Source: Myxococcales bacterium (GTDB taxonomy: Bacteria; Myxococcota; Polyangia; Nannocystales; Nannocystaceae). Taken from it: a DNA stretch of 64,000 nt. Made by a program: the position numbers and the translations under genes. A model generated the notes under the pieces. It had not been told where the DNA came from, ran no database searches, and saw only the letters and a list, made by a program, of their open reading frames with translations. Where the stretch lies: assembly GCA_016793465.1 (NCBI GenBank), contig JAEUJW010000017.1, forward strand, positions 1 to 64,000. Reading direction: 5' to 3'. Below, in pieces: positions 1 to 8,492 of this stretch. The stretch's first letter is position 1. The number at the start of each line of letters is the position of its first letter.

Positions 1-160
1 GCCAGAAGCCGACCCTCTCGCGCGCTCCGAAAACTGGATCCCGGAGGGCCGCCTGATACAAGATCGTCCTCGTCGCGCAGGCGGATCCCAGGGGGGAATG
101 GAGTTGAGAAACCGGGGTCCCATGCTGGTGAGAGCCGACAGGAGGGATGAAATTAATTAA
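1..160. other. No gene seen; possible tRNA remnant near 131-151
   Basis: No open frame with protein character is visible. Positions 132-141 repeat the ten bases found at the 3' flank of the second tRNA copy (267-276), and the following dozen bases match loosely, so this may be a decayed end of a fourth tRNA copy. An 11-base A/T run lies at 150-160, directly downstream of the first tRNA. Confidence 0.4.
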
Positions 161-233
161 CGAGCCGACCGAGGGTTGAACTCGGGACCTGCGGGGTAAG
201 AATCCGCCGCTCTGCCGACTGAGCTACCGGCCC
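161..233 (-). tRNA. tRNA-Lys (anticodon CUU), copy 1
   Basis: The minus strand folds as a 73-nt cloverleaf. The acceptor stem GGGCCGG/TCGGCTC contains two G-U pairs, the D arm is GCTC/GAGC, and the anticodon loop TTCTTAC puts CUU at 34-36 after U33. The T arm is CCGAG-TTCAACC-CTCGG. The anticodon stem closes with an A31-C39 mismatch where tRNA-Lys normally has A-U. CCA is not encoded and would have to be added after transcription. The discriminator base is G. It lies in tandem with two near-identical copies. Confidence 0.8.
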
Positions 234-267
234 GTGGGGTCGAGAGACGATTGTTTAATAATAAGAG

Positions 268-340
268 AGAGCCGACCGAGGGTTGAACTCGGGACCTGCG
301 GGGTAAGAATCCGCCGCTCTGCCGACTGAGCTACCGGCCC
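268..340 (-). tRNA. tRNA-Lys (anticodon CUU), copy 2
   Basis: The 72-base body is identical to copy 1 on the minus strand, with the same anticodon loop (TTCTTAC) and the same A31-C39 mismatch. The discriminator would be U rather than G, because the sequence identity stops exactly at position 72. CCA is not encoded. It is separated from copy 1 by an A/T-rich spacer that contains an 11-base A/T run at 254-264. Confidence 0.78.
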
Positions 341-368
341 GTGGAGCAGGAGAATAGATATGGATGGA

Positions 369-441
369 CGAGCCGACCGAGGATTGAACTCGGGACTTGC
401 GGGTTAAGAATCCGCCGCTCTACCGACTGAGCTATCGGCCC
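369..441 (-). tRNA. tRNA-Lys (anticodon CUU), copy 3
   Basis: This is a 73-nt cloverleaf on the minus strand and the most canonical of the three: the acceptor GGGCCGA/TCGGCTC closes with A-U, the D loop is AGTCGGTA, and the anticodon loop TTCTTAA has A at 37 and 38. The A31-C39 mismatch is still present. The discriminator is G and no CCA is encoded. As the 5'-most copy on its strand it probably leads a common transcript. Confidence 0.82.
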
Positions 442-801
442 GGTGTGGCTGGACGCGCGCGGGTGCGCGGCGACGTCCGGCGGTGCTGGTCAGCGGACCC
501 TGCGGCGAGGCGGGGGTGCGGCGTTCGTCGCCCGGACGCGGTCCGGACACGGCTCGGCGGATGCGATTCGGACCCGAAGAGCGCTCAACACGAAACGCAC
601 GCACCCCTGCGTTTGCACGCAGGGTTACGCTTCAGCCGCTTTTTCGCGGCCGCGCGTTTGCCCGTGGTTTTCGTGGTGCGCTGCATGGAACGACTCGACA
701 GGCCGGGAGTGTAGAGAAATCCCGCAATGGCGTCAAGCGATCCAGCGAAGTTTTTCCCCCGCGCGCCCTGGGCCCCGCGGCCGTGGGGCGAAATTAATAA
801 A
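442..801. other. Gene-free stretch with two hairpins and a 17-base A/T run
   Basis: No convincing gene is seen; the open frames here have no start context or recognisable content. Two short inverted repeats occur: a 7-bp stem with arms at 605-611 and 618-624, and a GCCGC/GCGGC hairpin around 633-648. Positions 791-807 are an unbroken run of 17 A/T bases, the longest in the window. The region is upstream of the tRNA cluster and downstream of the minus-strand gene ending at 802, so it should hold the tRNA promoter, but I see no clear -10 box. Confidence 0.5.
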
Positions 802-1146
802 TTAAAACATCACGCCCCAGGATGGCGGGATGTCCTGCGGAGGGGCGAGGGTGTCGTCCAGCAGGCGATTCCACGTGGTCTGCACAATGCCCTGCCAGGC
901 CAGCCAGGCGTACTCGGGGGCGTCGAACGGGTCATAGTAGATCCAGCGGGGGTGCGCCGCGGTCTCGGTCGTCATCACTGCGTGCGCGACGCAGTGGTTG
1001 CCGAACGATCGGCGGTCGGCCTCGACGACGCGGGTGATGTCGCCGCGCTCGTCGAGCAGGGCGAGGAAGCCGGCGCCGTCGCGCAGGCGCACGGCCCAGG
1101 CGTGGATCCGCCATTCGAATGGGTGACACGCGGTGGCGCGCGGCAT
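802..1146 (-). CDS. Hypothetical protein, 114 aa
   Basis: I do not recognise this protein. It is a 114-residue, probably cytoplasmic protein with many aromatic residues in its second half (the WIYYD, YAWLAW and TTWNRLL stretches) and no signal peptide or membrane segment. It starts 6 bp downstream of the stop of the lipoprotein gene at 1153-3006 on the same strand, so the two are likely co-transcribed. The ATG at 1146 is the first available start. Codon use matches its neighbours, which supports it being real, but no function is suggested. Confidence 0.6.
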   Translation of the reverse strand: MPRATACHPFEWRIHAWAVRLRDGAGFLALLDERGDITRVVEADRRSFGNHCVAHAVMTTETAAHPRWIYYDPFDAPEYAWLAWQGIVQTTWNRLLDDTLAPPQDIPPSWGVMF

Positions 1147-1152
1147 GACGAA

Positions 1153-3006
1153 TCAGCGGACGACGTAGGCCGCGGTCGCCGGGTCCCAGCCGACGATCGT
1201 GCCGTCGGTCAGCTCGACGCCGGCGCCGTCGGGGTGCGGGTGGAGGGTGAGCTCGGCGAAGGACGTGTAGGAGCCGGCGCCGCGCGGGCCCTGCGGGGCG
1301 CGCAGGTCGAGCTTCGGGCGCCCGGCGACGGGGAAGGCGCCGCGCGCCGTGAACAGGCCGTTCACCAGGGCCAGCACCTGCAGGTTGCCGGGCGAGACGT
1401 CGCTCAGGTCCCACAGGGTCTTGGGCGGCAGCGATTCGACGAGGTAGAGCACCTCGCCGCCGGGCGCGAGCGCGTCGGACCAGCCCCACACGTACACGGT
1501 CTGTCCGCCGGTGAGGCCGGCGCCGGTGCGCTCGTCGACGACCTGCATGCCCCACACGCCGACGGACTTGCGGTTCTTGGCGAAGCACGCGTACCAGGCG
1601 TCGGCCTTCTCGTCGGTCCAGGTCGGGGGCTGGTAGAGCGCATATTGCTCCTTCAGGCACAGGTCGACGGGGGCGTCCATGGCGAAGTAATTGATCAGCA
1701 GCGCCTCCTTGCCGTCCATGACGGTGCGCGAGTCGCTGAAGCGGTGGATGCAGCCGTCGACGGCGTCGGCGAGGCGGGCGACGTCCTGCATGGGGTCGTC
1801 GACGTATTGTGGGGAGTAGGTGGTGAAGATCGTCGAGGAGAAGCCGAAGTAGGTGGCCCAGGCGAGCGCGCGCGTGCCGGGCTGGTCGGGCTGCTGGTCG
1901 AGCACGGCGAGGAAGCGGCTGACGTTGCACAGGTCGTCGTCGAAGCTGCCCACGGGGGTGCCGCCGACGATGACGAGGCGCTGGTGGGCGTCGCCGCCGG
2001 TGACCGCGGCGTGGGTGCCGTAGTTGCGGCCGGAGTGGAACCACTTGGGGCTGCCCGGCTCGCTGGCGGCGGCGACGTCGTATTCGAAGTCGGTGAGCAC
2101 GCCGTGGGTGGCGCCGGACAGGCTGTGGATCCGCCGGTGGTAGACGAGGTGGATGTCGTCCCACCCGTCGCCGTCGATGTCGTGCACGGTGCCGCCGGCC
2201 TCGCGGAACACGCCGGCGCCGGTCGGGGTGGGGACGGCGACGAACCCGGGGCCGCAGCCGGGGGCGCCGGGGTCGCCGGGCACGAACAGGCACAGGTAGC
2301 CCCAGTCGCCGAGCGGGTTCTCGCCGTCGCCGTACGACGGGGCGAGGAACGGGCGGCGGCGGCCGTCGGGGTCGCGGACGTGGTCGCTCCACGCGTAGTC
2401 CTGGGCCGGCGGGGCGTCGGCGCGGGCGAGCACGGCGGCGGCGTCGACGTCGACGACGGCGAGCGCGGGCGGGCCCTCGGCGCCGTCGAAGCGGCAGTAG
2501 CCGGCGGAGACCTCGCGGATCGCGCTGCCGGCGAAGTCGCCGATCACGGTGATGCCGCGGCCGAGGTAATTGGCGTCGCACTGGTCGAGGGTCGGCGAGA
2601 GCGGGACCGCGGCGGTGGCGAGGATGTCCGAGGCGACCAGCAGGCAGGTCGAGGCGGGCTCGTCGGGACATGGCCCGAGGGACAGGTCGGTGTCGGGCGC
2701 GCCGTCGTCGTCGAGGTCGTGGGCGCGCGGCGGGGCGGGCTCGCCGGTGGTGGGGTCGCCGGTGGTGGGGTCGCCGGTGGTCGGGTCGCCGGTGGTCGGT
2801 GACGACGGAGGGGAGGAGGTCGGGTCGGGGTCGACGCCGGTCGTGGTCGTGGTGGCGGCGGAGGTCGTGAGATCGCCGGTCGGCAGCTCGCCGGAGCTGC
2901 CGGGGGGCGGATCGCCGGTGGGGCCGGGGTCGGTTGTGGCGGCGGTTTCTGCGGGGTCGCCGGGGCAGGCGGCGAGCAGGGCGAGCGCGGCGAGGCGACG
3001 GAGCAT
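1153..3006 (-). CDS. Large lipoprotein with threonine-rich linker and FG-GAP-like motif
   Basis: This predicted surface or periplasmic lipoprotein is 617 aa. The N-terminus from the ATG at 3006 is MLRRLAALALLAAC, a signal peptide with lipobox LAAC. A low-complexity linker of about 60 residues follows, including TTGDP repeats typical of Nannocystis-like myxobacteria. The body contains DIDGDGWDDIHLVY, an FG-GAP/VCBS-type calcium-binding motif, and scattered cysteines. The open frame continues 202 codons upstream, but that part has antisense-type composition, so I start at the signal peptide. No enzyme family is recognised; a substrate-binding or adhesive role would be speculation. Confidence 0.75.
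   Translation of the reverse strand: MLRRLAALALLAACPGDPAETAATTDPGPTGDPPPGSSGELPTGDLTTSAATTTTTGVDPDPTSSPPSSPTTGDPTTGDPTTGDPTTGEPAPPRAHDLDDDGAPDTDLSLGPCPDEPASTCLLVASDILATAAVPLSPTLDQCDANYLGRGITVIGDFAGSAIREVSAGYCRFDGAEGPPALAVVDVDAAAVLARADAPPAQDYAWSDHVRDPDGRRRPFLAPSYGDGENPLGDWGYLCLFVPGDPGAPGCGPGFVAVPTPTGAGVFREAGGTVHDIDGDGWDDIHLVYHRRIHSLSGATHGVLTDFEYDVAAASEPGSPKWFHSGRNYGTHAAVTGGDAHQRLVIVGGTPVGSFDDDLCNVSRFLAVLDQQPDQPGTRALAWATYFGFSSTIFTTYSPQYVDDPMQDVARLADAVDGCIHRFSDSRTVMDGKEALLINYFAMDAPVDLCLKEQYALYQPPTWTDEKADAWYACFAKNRKSVGVWGMQVVDERTGAGLTGGQTVYVWGWSDALAPGGEVLYLVESLPPKTLWDLSDVSPGNLQVLALVNGLFTARGAFPVAGRPKLDLRAPQGPRGAGSYTSFAELTLHPHPDGAGVELTDGTIVGWDPATAAYVVR
2742..2800 (-). repeat. 15-bp tandem repeat encoding TTGDP
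   Basis: About four near-perfect copies of a 15-bp unit lie inside the lipoprotein gene. Each adds one TTGDP pentapeptide to the linker after the lipobox, so copy-number change would alter linker length without shifting the frame. Confidence 0.85.
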
Positions 3007-3126
3007 AGGTGACCCCCGGGGTTGGCGATCCAGGGTGCCGAGGCCGGGCGGGGCGGTCAATCGGATGCGCCGCGGGCGCGGTGGAGCGCCTCGCGTTCGT
3101 GCGGCGAGACGGGCATGCTGCCGGCG

Positions 3127-3642
3127 ATGTCGTCCACGCTCCAGGCCTTCTCGATCGATACGTTCGTGTCCCGACTGCGGACGCTGGCCCACTTGCTGGC
3201 GCGCGGGGCCGAGGAGCTCGACCCCGCGGTGATGGTCGGGCTGCGGCTCGCGCCGGACATGCACCCGCTGGCCCGGCAGGTCCAGTTCGTGTGCCACCAG
3301 GCGCTCGACGCGACGGCGCGCCTCAGCGGGCGGACGCCGCCGGACCTCGAGACGCCGGAGGAGACGCTCGAGCAATTGCAGCAGCGCGTCGCGGCGACGC
3401 TCGCGGCGCTCGCCGAGGTGCCCGCGGAGGCGCTCGCGGGCGGCGAGGCGCGGACGGTGCGGCGGCCGCTCGACGTGTTCACGCTCGAGACCAGCGGCGA
3501 GCGCTACCTCCGCGACTTCACGCTGCCGAACTTCTACTTCCACCTGGTCACGACGTACGCGATCTTGCGGCACCACGGGGTCGAGCTCGGCAAGCGCGAC
3601 TACATGGGCCACATCGTCGACGCGCTGCGGCCGGCGAGCTGA
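3127..3642 (+). CDS. DUF1993 family protein
   Basis: This 171-residue protein matches the DUF1993 family (DinB-like four-helix fold, about 170 aa). It is cytoplasmic and its biochemical role is unknown. Family features are the N-terminal helix ending in LARGAEELD, the central LAPDMHPLARQVQF block, and the C-terminal LPNFYFHLVTTYAILRHHGV then GKRDYMG. I chose the ATG at 3127 because the protein then begins like its relatives; an in-frame ATG lies 12 bp upstream. A CATGCT hexamer ends 7 nt before this start, matching the leaderless geometry seen elsewhere in the window. It converges on the dehydrogenase gene with only 16 bp between. Confidence 0.85.
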   Translation: MSSTLQAFSIDTFVSRLRTLAHLLARGAEELDPAVMVGLRLAPDMHPLARQVQFVCHQALDATARLSGRTPPDLETPEETLEQLQQRVAATLAALAEVPAEALAGGEARTVRRPLDVFTLETSGERYLRDFTLPNFYFHLVTTYAILRHHGVELGKRDYMGHIVDALRPAS

Positions 3643-3658
3643 CGTCGGCGCGGGCGGT

Positions 3659-4678
3659 CTACTCCCAGCCGGCGAGCACGATCTTGCCGACGGTGCGGCC
3701 GCCCTCGACCATGGCGTGGGCGCGGCGCAGGTTGTCGGCGGAGATCGGGCGCAGCACCGTGTTGGCGGTGGCCCGCAGGGAGCCGGCGTCGATCAGCTCG
3801 GCGACCGAGGACAACAGGCGGTGCTGCTCGATCATGTCGGGGGTCTCGAAGATCGCCCGGGTGAACATCAGCTCGTAGGCGAAGCTGGCGCTCTTGCGCT
3901 GCAGGAGGCCGACGTCGACCGGGCCGCGGGTCTCGACGATCGAGCAGATCTTGCCCTGCGGGGCGATCATCTGGGTCATGGCGACCCAGTAGCGGTCGGT
4001 GTCCTGCAGGCAGAAGATGTAGTCGACCAGCGGGGCGCCGGTGGCCGCGAGCTCGGCGGGCAGGTCGCCGAAGTGGTCGATGACGACGTCGGCCCCGAGC
4101 TCGCGGCACCAGGCGGCCGAGGCCTGGCGCGAGGCGGTGGCGATGACCTCGAGGCCGACCAGGCGCTTGGCCAGCTGGATGGCGACCGAGCCCACGCCGC
4201 CGGCGCCGCCGATGATGAGGATGCGCTTGCCGCGGTCGCGGCCGTCGCGGACGACGCCGAGGCGGTCGAACAGGCCCTCCCAGGCGGTGATGGCGGTCAG
4301 CGGCAGGGCGGCCGCGCCGGCGAAGTCGAGGCTGCGGGGCTTGGGCCCGACGATGCGCTCGTCGACGAGGTGGTACTCGCTGTTGCCGCCGGGGCGGGTG
4401 ATGCTGCCGGCGTAGTAGACCGCGTCGCCCGGGCGGAACAATGTGACAGCGGGGCCGACGGCCTCGACGACGCCGGCGACGTCCCAGCCGAGCACGCGCG
4501 GGCGAGCCTCGACGTGGGGCCGCGGCCGTCGCACCTTGGTGTCGACGGGGTTGACGGAGACGGCGTGCACGGCGACGAGCAGGTCGCGCTCGCCGGGGGC
4601 CGGGGTGTCGATGACGAGGTCGAGGAGGGCTTCAGGGTCGTCGCTCGGGAGGTAGCGGTGGAGTCCGACGGCTCGCAT
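3659..4678 (-). CDS. Zinc-type alcohol dehydrogenase / quinone reductase family protein
   Basis: This is a medium-chain dehydrogenase/reductase of 339 aa, closest in style to the TIGR02817 NADPH-dependent quinone-reductase-like group. The N-terminal GroES-like domain carries VHAVSVNPVDTKVR and VLGWDVAGVVEAVG. The Rossmann domain has the cofactor loop IGGAGGVGSVAIQLAK near residues 155-170. The usual catalytic-zinc Cys/His set is absent, as expected for the quinone-reductase branch. It probably reduces an activated carbonyl or quinone with NADPH in the cytoplasm; the substrate is unknown. It is divergent from the catalase gene across 249 bp. Confidence 0.85.
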   Translation of the reverse strand: MRAVGLHRYLPSDDPEALLDLVIDTPAPGERDLLVAVHAVSVNPVDTKVRRPRPHVEARPRVLGWDVAGVVEAVGPAVTLFRPGDAVYYAGSITRPGGNSEYHLVDERIVGPKPRSLDFAGAAALPLTAITAWEGLFDRLGVVRDGRDRGKRILIIGGAGGVGSVAIQLAKRLVGLEVIATASRQASAAWCRELGADVVIDHFGDLPAELAATGAPLVDYIFCLQDTDRYWVAMTQMIAPQGKICSIVETRGPVDVGLLQRKSASFAYELMFTRAIFETPDMIEQHRLLSSVAELIDAGSLRATANTVLRPISADNLRRAHAMVEGGRTVGKIVLAGWE

Positions 4679-4927
4679 GGCCAGCGAGGATCGACGAGCG
4701 ACCCGGCGGTGACAAGCGGGCGGCCACCCGCGTCACGCTCGCATCGGTGGCGCGCCCGCGCGTGCGCACTGCTTGCGGTCGGCGGCGTAAGTTTGTGGCG
4801 ATCCGGCGACGCGCCCGGCGCTGGCGGCCGCGGGCGCGGATGTCATGCTTGCCCGCGCGGCGCCATGCCGCGTGTACCAGCGGCGATGATGATCCCGGCC
4901 GTTATGGCCTGAAGGCGAGGCGATGTC

Positions 4928-7054
4928 ATGGATGAGCGGAAGGAAGCCCTGACGACCAACCAGGGGGTGCGTGTCGGCGACAACCAGAACTCGTTGAAGG
5001 CGGGCGAGCGCGGGCCGACGCTGCTGGAGGACTTCATCCTCCGCGAGAAGATCACGCACTTCGACCACGAGCGGATCCCCGAGCGGGTGGTCCACGCGCG
5101 GGGGGCTGGCGCCCACGGGACGTTCCAGCCCTACGCGTCGCTGGCGAAGTACACCAAGGCGGGGTTCCTGCAGGACCCGGGCAAGAAGACGCGGGTGTTC
5201 GTGCGCTTCTCGACGGTGGCGGGCTCGCGGGGCTCGGCCGACGCGGCCCGCGACGCCCGCGGCTTCGCGACCAAGTTCTACACCGAGGAGGGGGTGTTCG
5301 ACCTCGTGGGCAACAACATCCCGGTGTTCTTCATTCAGGACGCGATGAAGTTCCCGGACCTGATCCACGCAGTGAAGCCCGAGCCGCACCACGAGATCCC
5401 GCAGGCGGCGTCGGCCCACGACACGTTCTGGGACTTCGTGTCGCTGACGCCGGAGTCGGCCCACATGCTGCTGTGGGTGATGTCGGACCGGGCCATCCCG
5501 CGCAGCTTGCGGATGATGGAGGGGTTCGGGGTCAACACCTTCCGCCTGGTCAACGCCGAGGGCGTGAGCCGGCTGGTGAAGTTCCACTGGAAGCCGCTGC
5601 TCGGCGTGCACTCGCTGGTGTGGGACGAGGCGGTCAAGCTCAACGGGGCCGACCCTGACTTCCACCGCCGCGACCTGTGGGAGGCGATCGACAGGGGCGC
5701 GTACCCCGAGTGGGAGCTGGGCATCCAGCTGCTCCCGGAGGACGCGTCGCCGGACGAGCTCGGCTTCGACCCGCTCGACCCGACCAAGGTGTGGCCGGAG
5801 CAGGTCGTGCCGGTCGAGCGCGTGGGCAAGCTGACGCTCGACCGCAACCCCGACAACTTCTTCGCCGAGACCGAGCAGGTGGCGTTCTGCCCGTCGCACG
5901 TGGTCCCGGGCATCGACTTCTCGAACGACCCGCTGCTGCAGGGGCGGCTGTTCTCGTACCTCGACACCCAGCTGAGCCGGCTCGGCTCGTCGAACTTCGC
6001 GGAGCTGCCGATCAACCGCCCGGACAACCCGGTGGTCAACAACCAGCGCGACGGGCACATGCGCCACGCCAAGCAGGCGGGGCGGGTGTCCTACCAGCCG
6101 AACTCGCTGGCGGGCGGCTGCCCGTTCCAGGCGGGCGGGCGCGCGGGCGGGTTCACGAGCGTGGCGGAGCGCATCGACGCCTACAAGATCCGCGGGCGCA
6201 GCCCGAGCTTCGGTGACCACTACGGGCAGGCGGCGCTGTTCTGGCGCAGCCAGAGCGACGCGGAGAAGGAGCACATCGTGGCCGCGTTCCGCTTCGAACT
6301 GGCGAAGGTCGAGTCGCCGGCGATCCGCCGGCGCACGGTCGACCTGCTGACCAACGTCGACGCCGAGCTGGCGACGCGGGTCGCCGAGGGGCTGGGGCTG
6401 ACGGTCGACGACGTCGACGCGGCCAACAAGCGCCTGCACGCGGACTGGCACAAGTACGGGGTGACGAGCCCGCCGTCCGGCGCGCGCGCGAGCTACGACG
6501 GCGTGCTGGCGCCGGAGCTCAGCATGGCCGAGACGGTCAAGGACAGCGTCAAGACCCGCAAGGTCGCGGTGCTGGCGGCCGACGGCGTGGCCGGCGACGA
6601 CGTGGAGGCGTTCAAGGCGGCGCTCACCGCCGAGGGCGCGGTCGTCGAGGTGATCGCCCCGACGCTGGCGGCGGTGACCACGGCCGAGGGCAAGTCGCTG
6701 ACGCCGGACCGGGCGCTGCCGACGGTGATGTCGGTGCTCTACGACGCGGTGGTCGTGCCGGGCGGGCCGCTCGGGTCGAGCGCGCTCGAGGGCGAGGGCG
6801 GCGCGGTGCACTTCATCAACGAGGCGTTCATGCACGCCAAGGCGATCGCGGCGACCGGGGCGGGGGTCGACCTGCTGCTGGCGGCGAGCATCCTCGGGCC
6901 GGGGCAGAGGACCGACGCGGATCTGTCGGCCCTGCCGGGGGTGGTCGTCGAGCGCCGCGCGGACGGCCTGCAGGCGGTGACGAAGCGCTTCATCGCGGCG
7001 GTGGCCCAGCACCGCCACTTCGGGCGCAAGCACGTCAAGCGCGTGCCGGCCTGA
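4928..7054 (+). CDS. katE: Large-subunit catalase (HPII type) with C-terminal DJ-1/PfpI domain
   Basis: This is a haem catalase of 708 aa that degrades hydrogen peroxide to water and oxygen. The catalytic His lies in [12 protein letters not shown] (His56) and the distal Asn in [12 protein letters not shown] (Asn129). [17 protein letters not shown] forms the conserved core, and the proximal Tyr segment [12 protein letters not shown] is present. From about residue 505 the protein continues into a flavodoxin-like DJ-1/PfpI domain ([16 protein letters not shown] onward), the mark of clade 2 large catalases such as E. coli KatE. The ATG at 4928 follows a purine-rich GAAGGCGAGG. Length and all key residues are intact, so it should be active. 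Confidence 0.96.
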   Translation: MDERKEALTTNQGVRVGDNQNSLKAGERGPTLLEDFILREKITHFDHERIPERVVHARGAGAHGTFQPYASLAKYTKAGFLQDPGKKTRVFVRFSTVAGSRGSADAARDARGFATKFYTEEGVFDLVGNNIPVFFIQDAMKFPDLIHAVKPEPHHEIPQAASAHDTFWDFVSLTPESAHMLLWVMSDRAIPRSLRMMEGFGVNTFRLVNAEGVSRLVKFHWKPLLGVHSLVWDEAVKLNGADPDFHRRDLWEAIDRGAYPEWELGIQLLPEDASPDELGFDPLDPTKVWPEQVVPVERVGKLTLDRNPDNFFAETEQVAFCPSHVVPGIDFSNDPLLQGRLFSYLDTQLSRLGSSNFAELPINRPDNPVVNNQRDGHMRHAKQAGRVSYQPNSLAGGCPFQAGGRAGGFTSVAERIDAYKIRGRSPSFGDHYGQAALFWRSQSDAEKEHIVAAFRFELAKVESPAIRRRTVDLLTNVDAELATRVAEGLGLTVDDVDAANKRLHADWHKYGVTSPPSGARASYDGVLAPELSMAETVKDSVKTRKVAVLAADGVAGDDVEAFKAALTAEGAVVEVIAPTLAAVTTAEGKSLTPDRALPTVMSVLYDAVVVPGGPLGSSALEGEGGAVHFINEAFMHAKAIAATGAGVDLLLAASILGPGQRTDADLSALPGVVVERRADGLQAVTKRFIAAVAQHRHFGRKHVKRVPA

Positions 7055-7162
7055 GCTGGCGCGGGCGGCCGCAGGGTCGTCCGCGTCGTCGCGTTTTCGC
7101 GCGAGGACGTGCGCCGTCGGCTCCGCTGTCACGCGGGGCGGGGGGTCGCTCGTCAGGGGGGC

Positions 7163-7870
7163 ATGAGCGACGAACACGAGTCACGGGTCGAGCGCGGGTT
7201 GATGCGGCTGCAGGCGGGCAGCGGGGCGCTGTTCGCGGTGTTCCTGCTGGCGCACCTGGTCAATCAGATGGTCGCGGCGGCCGGGCCGGCGGCCTACGAC
7301 GGGGTCCAGGCCGAGCTGCGGGCGGTGTATCAGGTGCCGGCGATCGAGGTGGCGCTGGTCGGGGCGCCGCTGGTGGTGCACGCGGTGACGAGCGTGCTGC
7401 GGGTGCTGCGTCGGCGGCGGCGCGGGCAGACGGCGGCGCCGGCGGTGCGCACGCGGCTGCAGCGGTGGAGCGCGGCGGTGCTGCTGCTGTTCATCGTCGG
7501 GCACGTGGTCGCGACCCGCGGGACGTCGCTGGTGTACGCGGTGTTCCCGGGGTTCGAGGCCATCGCGTTCACGATGGTGTGGCAGCCGGCGTGGTTCATC
7601 CCGTACTACGCGGTGTTCGCGGTCGCGGCGCTGTACCACGCGCTGCACGGGCTGACGCTGGCGCTGCCGCGGCTCGGGCTGCGCGGCGCGGGCGGTCGCG
7701 GGGCGCGGGCGGCGGTCCTGTGGCTGGTGGTGATCGGGTCGGTGCTGCTGCTGCTCGGCGTGGCCGGGTTCGCGGGCGCGTTCGAGGCGGTGCGCGAGCG
7801 GGCGATCGCCGGCGACTACGCGCGCGTGCTCGAGGACGTCGGGCTGGTCGATCGGGCGGCGCTGCGGTAG
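7163..7870 (+). CDS. Orphan SdhC/FrdC-like cytochrome b membrane protein
   Basis: This integral membrane protein of 235 aa has five predicted helices (about 17-38, 58-80, 92-108, 130-158 and 174-195). His31, His73, His104, His149 and His152 lie in or next to the helices, in the LLAHLVNQ, VVHAVTS, VGHVVATR and YHALHGL contexts. Five helices with paired histidines resemble the di-haem cytochrome b anchor of succinate:quinone oxidoreductase, which would pass electrons between the menaquinone pool and a dehydrogenase. No SdhA or SdhB gene is nearby, so a role outside succinate oxidation is possible. The ATG at 7163 follows an AGGGGGG ribosome-binding site. Confidence 0.7.
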   Translation: MSDEHESRVERGLMRLQAGSGALFAVFLLAHLVNQMVAAAGPAAYDGVQAELRAVYQVPAIEVALVGAPLVVHAVTSVLRVLRRRRRGQTAAPAVRTRLQRWSAAVLLLFIVGHVVATRGTSLVYAVFPGFEAIAFTMVWQPAWFIPYYAVFAVAALYHALHGLTLALPRLGLRGAGGRGARAAVLWLVVIGSVLLLLGVAGFAGAFEAVRERAIAGDYARVLEDVGLVDRAALR

Positions 7871-7871
7871 C

Positions 7872-8360
7872 TCAGGGCTGGCGGATCGGGGTGGCGGCGA
7901 TCTCCTTGTGGACCGCGATCAGCTCGGCGGGGCTCGGCTTGCCGTCGACGTACTCGGCGAGGAAGGTGCACGCCGCCTCGACGGTGGCGGTGATCTTGTT
8001 GGGGTACTCGCTGCGGCGGAGCAGGTTGAGGCTCGTCATCAGGCTGCGGATGATGGCGCCGCCGAAGCCGCCGGCGAGCAGGACCAGCGCGCCGGCGCGG
8101 ATCTTCGACTGCAGCTCGCGGTCGGCGGCCTCGATGGTGGCCCGCATCTCGGCGCCGATCGGCTGGACGACGTTGCCGGGCACGACCGAGAGGGTGACGA
8201 CCTTGCCGTGGAGGCGGGCGATGTCCGCCTGACGGGTGTAGATGGCCTGCAGCTGCTCGGTGGTCGAGCGGGCGCGCCACTCGGAGATGTGGAGGTTGCG
8301 CCACTGGCCGGCGACGACGACGGCGCTCGAGAGCTCGACCTGGGGACGGTCACTCGCCAC
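7872..8360 (-). CDS. Conserved hypothetical protein, 162 aa
   Basis: I do not recognise this family. It is a 162-residue soluble protein. The first 85 residues alternate strands and helices in the manner of small STAS-like or SpoIIAA-like domains (LHISEWRARSTTEQLQAIYT, then VVTLSVVPGN), and the second half is helical with a hydrophobic AGALVLLAGGFGGAIIRSLM stretch near residues 88-107. The start is a GTG at 8360, with TACCGT ending 6 nt upstream, so the mRNA is probably leaderless. It converges on the cytochrome b gene with one base between their stops. Confidence 0.65.
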   Translation of the reverse strand: MASDRPQVELSSAVVVAGQWRNLHISEWRARSTTEQLQAIYTRQADIARLHGKVVTLSVVPGNVVQPIGAEMRATIEAADRELQSKIRAGALVLLAGGFGGAIIRSLMTSLNLLRRSEYPNKITATVEAACTFLAEYVDGKPSPAELIAVHKEIAATPIRQP

Positions 8361-8366
8361 GATGTC

Positions 8367-8372
8367 ACGGTA
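8367..8372 (-). promoter_or_regulatory. -10-like TACCGT, leaderless spacing
   Basis: TACCGT preceded by TGa (extended -10) ends 6 nt before the GTG start of the gene at 7872-8360. Transcription would begin at or next to the start codon. Confidence 0.5.
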
Positions 8373-8492
8373 TCACGAGGCGAGCGGGGGTCGCGGCGCC
8401 GCGGCGGATGTTCGGGCGCGGTCGCGGCCGAACGGGGTTCGTGGGCGGCGAATGCGGCGAGCGGCAGGGTCGCGGTCGCGGTCGCGCCGCGG

